64,000 nucleotides of DNA, taken from assembly GCA_034509755.1 (NCBI GenBank), contig CM067556.1:15027501-15091500 (forward strand), written 5' to 3'. The notes beneath the pieces are model-generated. The model did not search any database. It was not told where the DNA came from and saw only the letters and a program-made list of their open reading frames with translations. Source of the DNA: Anisodus tanguticus (taxonomy: Eukaryota > Streptophyta > Magnoliopsida > Solanales > Solanaceae). Of the stretch, positions 59,640 to 64,000 are shown in pieces. A program made the translations under genes and the position numbers. Each line of letters begins with the position of its first letter. Position 1 is the first letter of the stretch.

Positions 59640-60940
59640 TGCATACACTTGGATTAAATCATTCGGACGCAAATTGATACATGGACACCGGGGCCACCTC
59701 TCATATGAAATTTGCACCAGGTAATCTCTCGTCTTATTTCAATTTGAGCAAAATTGTGGCATAATTATTGGTAATGGTAATTCAATTCCAATTCGTGGTT
59801 ATGGTCACACAAATTTATCTCCCCCAAACCCACCTTTAGCCTTGAAAAATGTCCTTCATGCTCCTCACTTAATTAAAAACTTGGTGTCTGTTCGAAAATT
59901 TACAACTGATAATTGGGTTTCTGTTGACTTTGACCCTTTTAGATTTTCTGTGAAGGAATTTATGACGGGGATACCTCTAATGAGATGTAATAGTCAGGGA
60001 GAGCTTTATCCAATCACCACTACTAACACCACTTCCACTACTCAAGCCACACTGTCAACGTTTGCCGCTCTAGCACCTTCCTTGTGGCATGCGCGTTTGG
60101 GTAATCCGGGGTGTATGTGATTTTCTCTCTTAAAAATAATAATTTTATTGCATGTAATAGTACATGTAGTACTAATATTTGCCCTTCTTGTCCGCTTAGA
60201 AAACATGTTTAATTACCATTTGTAGCCTCAAATTCTAGTACTTTGTTGCCATTTGATATTATTCATAGTGATTTGTCGACATCTCTCATTTTGAGATCTT
60301 TGGGCCACCGTTGTTATGTATCATTTTTGGATGATTATTCTAATTTTTTGTGGACCTTTCCTTTATCTAAAAAGTCTCAAGTTTTCTCCACATTCCTAAA
60401 GTTTAGAGCATTCATTTGTACCCAATTTGAACGGAAAATTAAAAACATTCAATGTGATAATGGAAGGGAATTGATAATGAGCCGTTTCGGGAATTTTGTA
60501 ACATTACTGGCATATCTTTTCGGTTTTCTTGTCCTCATACGTCCTCACAAAATGGGAAAGCCGAAAGAAAAAATCGTATCATTAATAATATTGTTCGAAC
60601 CTTACTAGCCCATGCTTCATTACCACCTTTTTTTTGGCATCATGCATTATAAATGACTACTTACCTCCTTAACATACTCCCTAGCAAAGGATTAACATAT
60701 CAATCCCCACTAAAAAAAATTATCATAAAGATCCCGCGTATTCTCATCTTAGGGTGTTTGTGCTATCCATTTTTCCCGTCAACTACAATTAACAAACTTC
60801 AGGCCCGTTCTACCACTTGTGTGTTTTTGGGTCATCTGTCTTATCATCGTGGTTGCAAATGTTTTGATTTATCCTCTAATAAAATCATAATTAGTCCCCA
60901 TGTCATTTTTTATGAAACTCAATTTTACATTTGCTAAATT
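59640..60940 (+). pseudogene. Copia protease-integrase remnant
   Basis: The protease active site 'YMDTGATSHM' near 59681 is intact, but the Trp codon before it is TGA. The zinc segment 'SLWHARLGNPG' (60080) has Asn in place of a His in the usual LGHPG. The integrase core (60243-60608) has 'IIHSDLS' and 'QCDNGRE', but its frame shifts before the final Glu region. The C-terminal part (60653-60937) has 'VFLGHLSYHRGCKCFDLSS'. Several stops are present. Confidence 0.85.
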
Positions 60941-61395
60941 GTATAATTCTGTTTCTAATTCTTATAATTTTTTGGATGATGGACTCTCACCGTACATTAT
61001 CCATCATTTAGCCCAGCAGTCCCGTGACCCAAATCTGCCAGCAGGCCCACTACTTGCTGACCCAATTGTCCAGTCTCCCGGTCTAGTTTCTTGGCCAGTA
61101 GGCCCACTGCCTGCTGGCCCAAGTCCTTTTCTTCCAGGTCTAGTGTCTCGGCCAGCAGGCCCGCTATCTGTTGGCCCAACGTCTACGTCCCTACGTCCAG
61201 TCCATGGGCCAGCAGGCCCACCGCCTACTGGCCAGTCCCGAGCTGACCCGACCCCTACCCAATTCCCGTCCACTTCTATTTCGAGTCAAGAGCCCGTTAC
61301 TCATAGCCAACGGGGTATTTTTAAACCTAAAAGACATTTTAATCTCAATTCTAATGTCACTAAATCACCCCTACCACGTAACCGAGTGTCTGCCC
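60941..61395 (+). other. GP-rich integrase-RT linker
   Basis: At least six spaced repeats of 'ggcccac(t/c)gcctgctggcc'-like DNA encode Pro-Ala-Gly-Pro text ('PAGPLLAD', 'PVGPLPAGPSP', 'PAGPLSVGP'). It parallels 8041-8394. Confidence 0.65.
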
Positions 61396-62296
61396 TTCAT
61401 GACCAGAAGTTAAAAATGGTCGTGGATGATAAATATAATGCTCTTATTGAAAAAGAGTTGGTGCCCCGTCCTCCTGGTGTCAATGTTATTCGTTCTATGT
61501 GGATTTTACTCATAAGGAAAAATATAACAGTTGTTTTGAGAGGCATAAGGCCCGTCTTGTAGGTGATGGCAAAACTTAACAGGTTGTCGTGGATTGTGGA
61601 GAGACATTTAGTTCGGTGGTCAAATCGGCAACCATTCACACTGTTCTTAGTCTGGCTCTCTCGAAAACATGGTCCATTCATCAGCTGGATGTGAAAAATG
61701 TTTTCTTACACAATGATCTTAAGGAGACAATATACATGCATCAGCCCTTGGGTTTCAGGGACCCCGATCATCCTAACCATGTCTGTTTGCTGAAGAAGTC
61801 CTTGTATGAGCTTAAACAGGCCCTTCGGGTTTGGTATAAAAGGTTTGCAGATTATGTGTCTACTATTGGGTTTTCTCACAACAGATCTGATCATTCTCTG
61901 TTCATCTATCGTCATGGCACTTCTATGGCATACATTCTGTTATATATGGATAATATTATATTGACTGCCTCTTCTAATAACCTACGCAGGTCTATCATGT
62001 CTCTTCTCATTTCAGAATTTGTTATGAAAGACTTGGGGGCCTTGAGTTATTTTTTGGGTATAGCTGTTACTCGTCATGCATGTGGTCTTTTTCTATCCCG
62101 GAGGAAGTATGCAACTGAGATTATTGACCGGGTTGGCATGTCATCCTGTAAGTCCTCTCCTATTTCGGTTGACACCAAACCGAAACTGAGTGCTAATTCT
62201 AGCACACCTTACGAGGATCCCACCCACTATTGCAGTCTTGCACGGGCTCTTCAGTACCTTACTTTCACGAGGCCCAATATTACATATGCAGTGTAG
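61396..62296 (+). pseudogene. Copia reverse transcriptase remnant
   Basis: Begins with 'YNALIEKELVPRPPGVN' (upstream frame, stop at 61560-61562) and continues in the 61589-62296 frame with 'GETFSSVVKSATIHT', 'SIHQLDVKNVFLHNDLKE', 'YMHQPLGF', 'LSYFLGIAV' and 'TFTRPNITYAV'. The catalytic box reads Y-M-D-N-I instead of Y-V-D-D-M, so one catalytic Asp is lost. A TAG at 62294-62296 ends the frame. RT would copy element RNA into cDNA in the particle. Confidence 0.9.
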
Positions 62297-62299
62297 TAG

Positions 62300-62908
62300 G
62301 TGTGTTTATTTATGCATGATTCGAGGGACGAGCATATGTATGCTCTCAAACACATTGTGTGTTACATTCAAGACTCTTTTGATTATGGTTTGCACTTATA
62401 TCCATCCTCCGTATCTACTATCGTTTCCTATCCTGATGTAGATTCGGGTGGATGTCTAGATACCAGATGTTCGACATCTGGGTATTGTATGTTTCTTGGT
62501 GACAACTTGGTCTCTTGGTCAGCTAAACGCCAAGCTACTTTATCACGATCTAGTGTGGAGGCCGAGTATCGAGGGGTAGTCAATGTGGTGTCCGAGTCAT
62601 GTTGGCTGCGTAATCTCCTATTAGAGCTTCACTTTCCTATTCAGAAGGCTACCTTGGTCTACTGTGATAATGTTAGTGCTGTCTATCTCTCTGGAAATCC
62701 GGTCCAACATCAACGCACTAAAGATATCAAGATGAATATTCACTTTGTTCGCAAAAAGGTAGCTCGCGGACAAGTACGTGTCTTGCATGTCCCTTTACAG
62801 TACCAAATTGCTGACATCTTTACTAAGGGTCTTCCCTTAGTTCTGTTTGAAGATTTTAGGGACGGTATCAGCGTACGACAACCGCCCGCTATGATTGCGG
62901 GGGTGTGA
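62300..62908 (+). pseudogene. Copia RNase H, open frame
   Basis: A 202-codon open frame, the best-preserved part of the element. It shows 'VSYPDVDSGGCLDTRCSTSG' (catalytic Asp, with the usual A/D-W altered), 'LVSWSAKRQATLSRSSVEAE' (catalytic Glu), 'VYCDNVSAVYLSGNPVQHQR' and 'QIADIFTKGLPLVLFEDFR'. Its TGA stop codon is the first three bases of the 3' LTR. It is offset from RT by the TAG and a frame change at 62294-62300. Confidence 0.88.
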
Positions 62909-63168
62909 AAGACTACCGTGTATATCACAAGGTAGTTCGTGTATATCACACGGTAGTCCGTGTATATCGGTTTCCTCCTTTGTATATATTTTACTATAAT
63001 TAGTAGAATTCTTATATATGTATAATTACGGTAGTAGTCTTGTATTAGGAAAAGCTAGTAGTCTTGTATTAGAAAAAAATAAATTTAATTTTCTTAATTA
63101 GATATTGTATATCATGTATTTATATATCTTTTCATTAATGAAAATAATCATGAAATTATTCTCTTTCA
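62906..63168 (+). repeat. 3' LTR of the complete copia
   Basis: TGAAAGACTACCGTG...CTCTTTCA, followed by the GGATT duplication. Collinear with 58433-58696 apart from tandem-unit gains and losses and scattered substitutions. Confidence 0.93.
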
Positions 63169-63173
63169 GGATT

Positions 63174-64000
63174 AAAGCACTCTGTTTCTTCGCCAAATTG
63201 AGAAACATATGGTTGAGTGTTTCAACATTATCCTCTCAAAAATCCCTGTCCATACGTTAAAGTAAAACCCTAAAGACCAAAGCTTCCTCGTTAAGCTTCG
63301 CGTTGCGTGGCTTCTCTGATAAGCTTCAGTTTCATATTATTTAATGACCACTATTTCGATTAGACAACTTATAAAAATATCCTAATTCCTAAACATGTCG
63401 TCTATTACAAGCTTTTATAATGTGAAAATTAGAATTTTCCTAGTCCTTGATCTGCCTCGCTCGTTTCTTCATTTTCTTCTATTCTATGGGATGATTGTGA
63501 TCTACGATAGGGACAGGAAGATATACTAGTAGTATTCTGCTCAAAAATTATTTTAACTTTATTGAGTGAAATTAAATATGACAATTATTCGACCAAGAAT
63601 CTAATAAGATAAGAGAACATATATCTTTTTTTGTTTTAAAAAATAGAATTGAAGCATAAAGGGCAAGTCTATGAGGTATGCATAATATATAGGTGAAACT
63701 AAATCCCGAGCTTCTTTTCTATTGTTGGGTAATTTTCTTCATTACCGAATGAGAAAAATAACTAATGGGAGAGTCAAGTAGTTTTATTCTTTCCTTCATT
63801 TTATTGGGAAAAAAAGAGTTTCTTAGTAACTAAAAATGTTCAAATATACCTCGACGTGACTTTCACCGAGGTGTATGTACAATAGCAATTTATAAGTATA
63901 TGACATGTTTTTTACACAACTTTTATAACTTAATCATAATATATATTTGTAAAATGCAAGTTCAAACAAATTCTTTCTCATATAAGAGGGTAAAAACTTA
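63174..64000. other. Intergenic AT-rich DNA
   Basis: No gene recognised to the end of the window. Confidence 0.5.

Larger units (their letters stand above)
58433..63168 (+). mobile_element. Complete but inactive Ty1-copia (Ale-type) element, 4736 bp
   Basis: Two LTRs (58433-58696 and 62906-63168), a PBS-like TAGTATCAGAAG at 58697, gag, protease, integrase, RT and RNase H in order, and a purine tract 'attgcgggggtg' before the 3' LTR. The perfect target duplication is GGATT (58428-58432 and 63169-63173). Several stops and frameshifts inactivate it. It belongs to the same clade as the fragment at 2242-8870. Confidence 0.95.

Noticed and set aside
1..64000. A prokaryote-type defence, toxin or secondary-metabolite gene cluster
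   Set aside because: No adjacent host genes beyond one receptor kinase. All other protein-like text belongs to transposable elements.

Overview
This window looks like nuclear DNA of a flowering plant, most probably a member of the nightshade family (Solanaceae). It is AT-rich, one gene has a GT-AG intron, and most of it is nested transposable elements. The Solanaceae call is an inference. It rests on the RTE-type LINE, the tRNA-derived SINEs with a 'ggattagtcgggctccaat'-like body, the long LTR families and an HSL1-type receptor kinase that reads like those of tomato and tobacco. I cannot fix the genus. Only one host gene is supported: an intact two-exon LRR receptor kinase of the HAESA/HSL1 group at 47905-51507 on the + strand (1000 codons plus stop). 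Nearly everything else is a mobile element or unrecognised intergenic DNA. || Layout: 1-2241 is unassigned. 2242-8870 is a 5' copia (Ale-type) fragment. Its primer-binding site was split by a 2.85 kb Ty3/gypsy-like solo LTR with a 5-bp target duplication. It abuts head-on a minus-strand copia remnant with two LTRs and a tandem-repeat spacer (8871-10181). 10872-15716 is a decayed minus-strand copia. 16235-21926 is a Sirevirus-like copia with PBS, polypurine tract, two ~0.9 kb LTRs and a broken envelope-like/'plant transposon protein' third ORF; it lies inside a Stowaway-like MITE. 22491-24695 and 28480-31981 are two related hAT transposons, and 54741-55009 is a related short non-autonomous copy. 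25710-26240, 41321-41502, 47245-47619 and 52745-52849 are SINE-type insertions with target duplications. 27118-28386, 32852-34241, 35492-36138 and 38562-39451 are four solo LTRs of the 10872-15716 family, each with a perfect 5-bp duplication. 37717-38025 is a TRIM. 39835-40440 and 42730-44966 are RTE LINE remnants. 58433-63168 is a complete but inactive copia element with perfect target duplications. || How it fits together: no operon-like or pathway grouping is present. The biological content is one receptor-kinase gene with a SINE immediately upstream of its promoter, in a region shaped by repeated insertion, LTR-LTR recombination (four solo LTRs of one family plus a gypsy solo LTR), nested insertion and decay. 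Boundaries given with target duplications were read directly from the sequence. Family names come from motif recognition, not from a database search.
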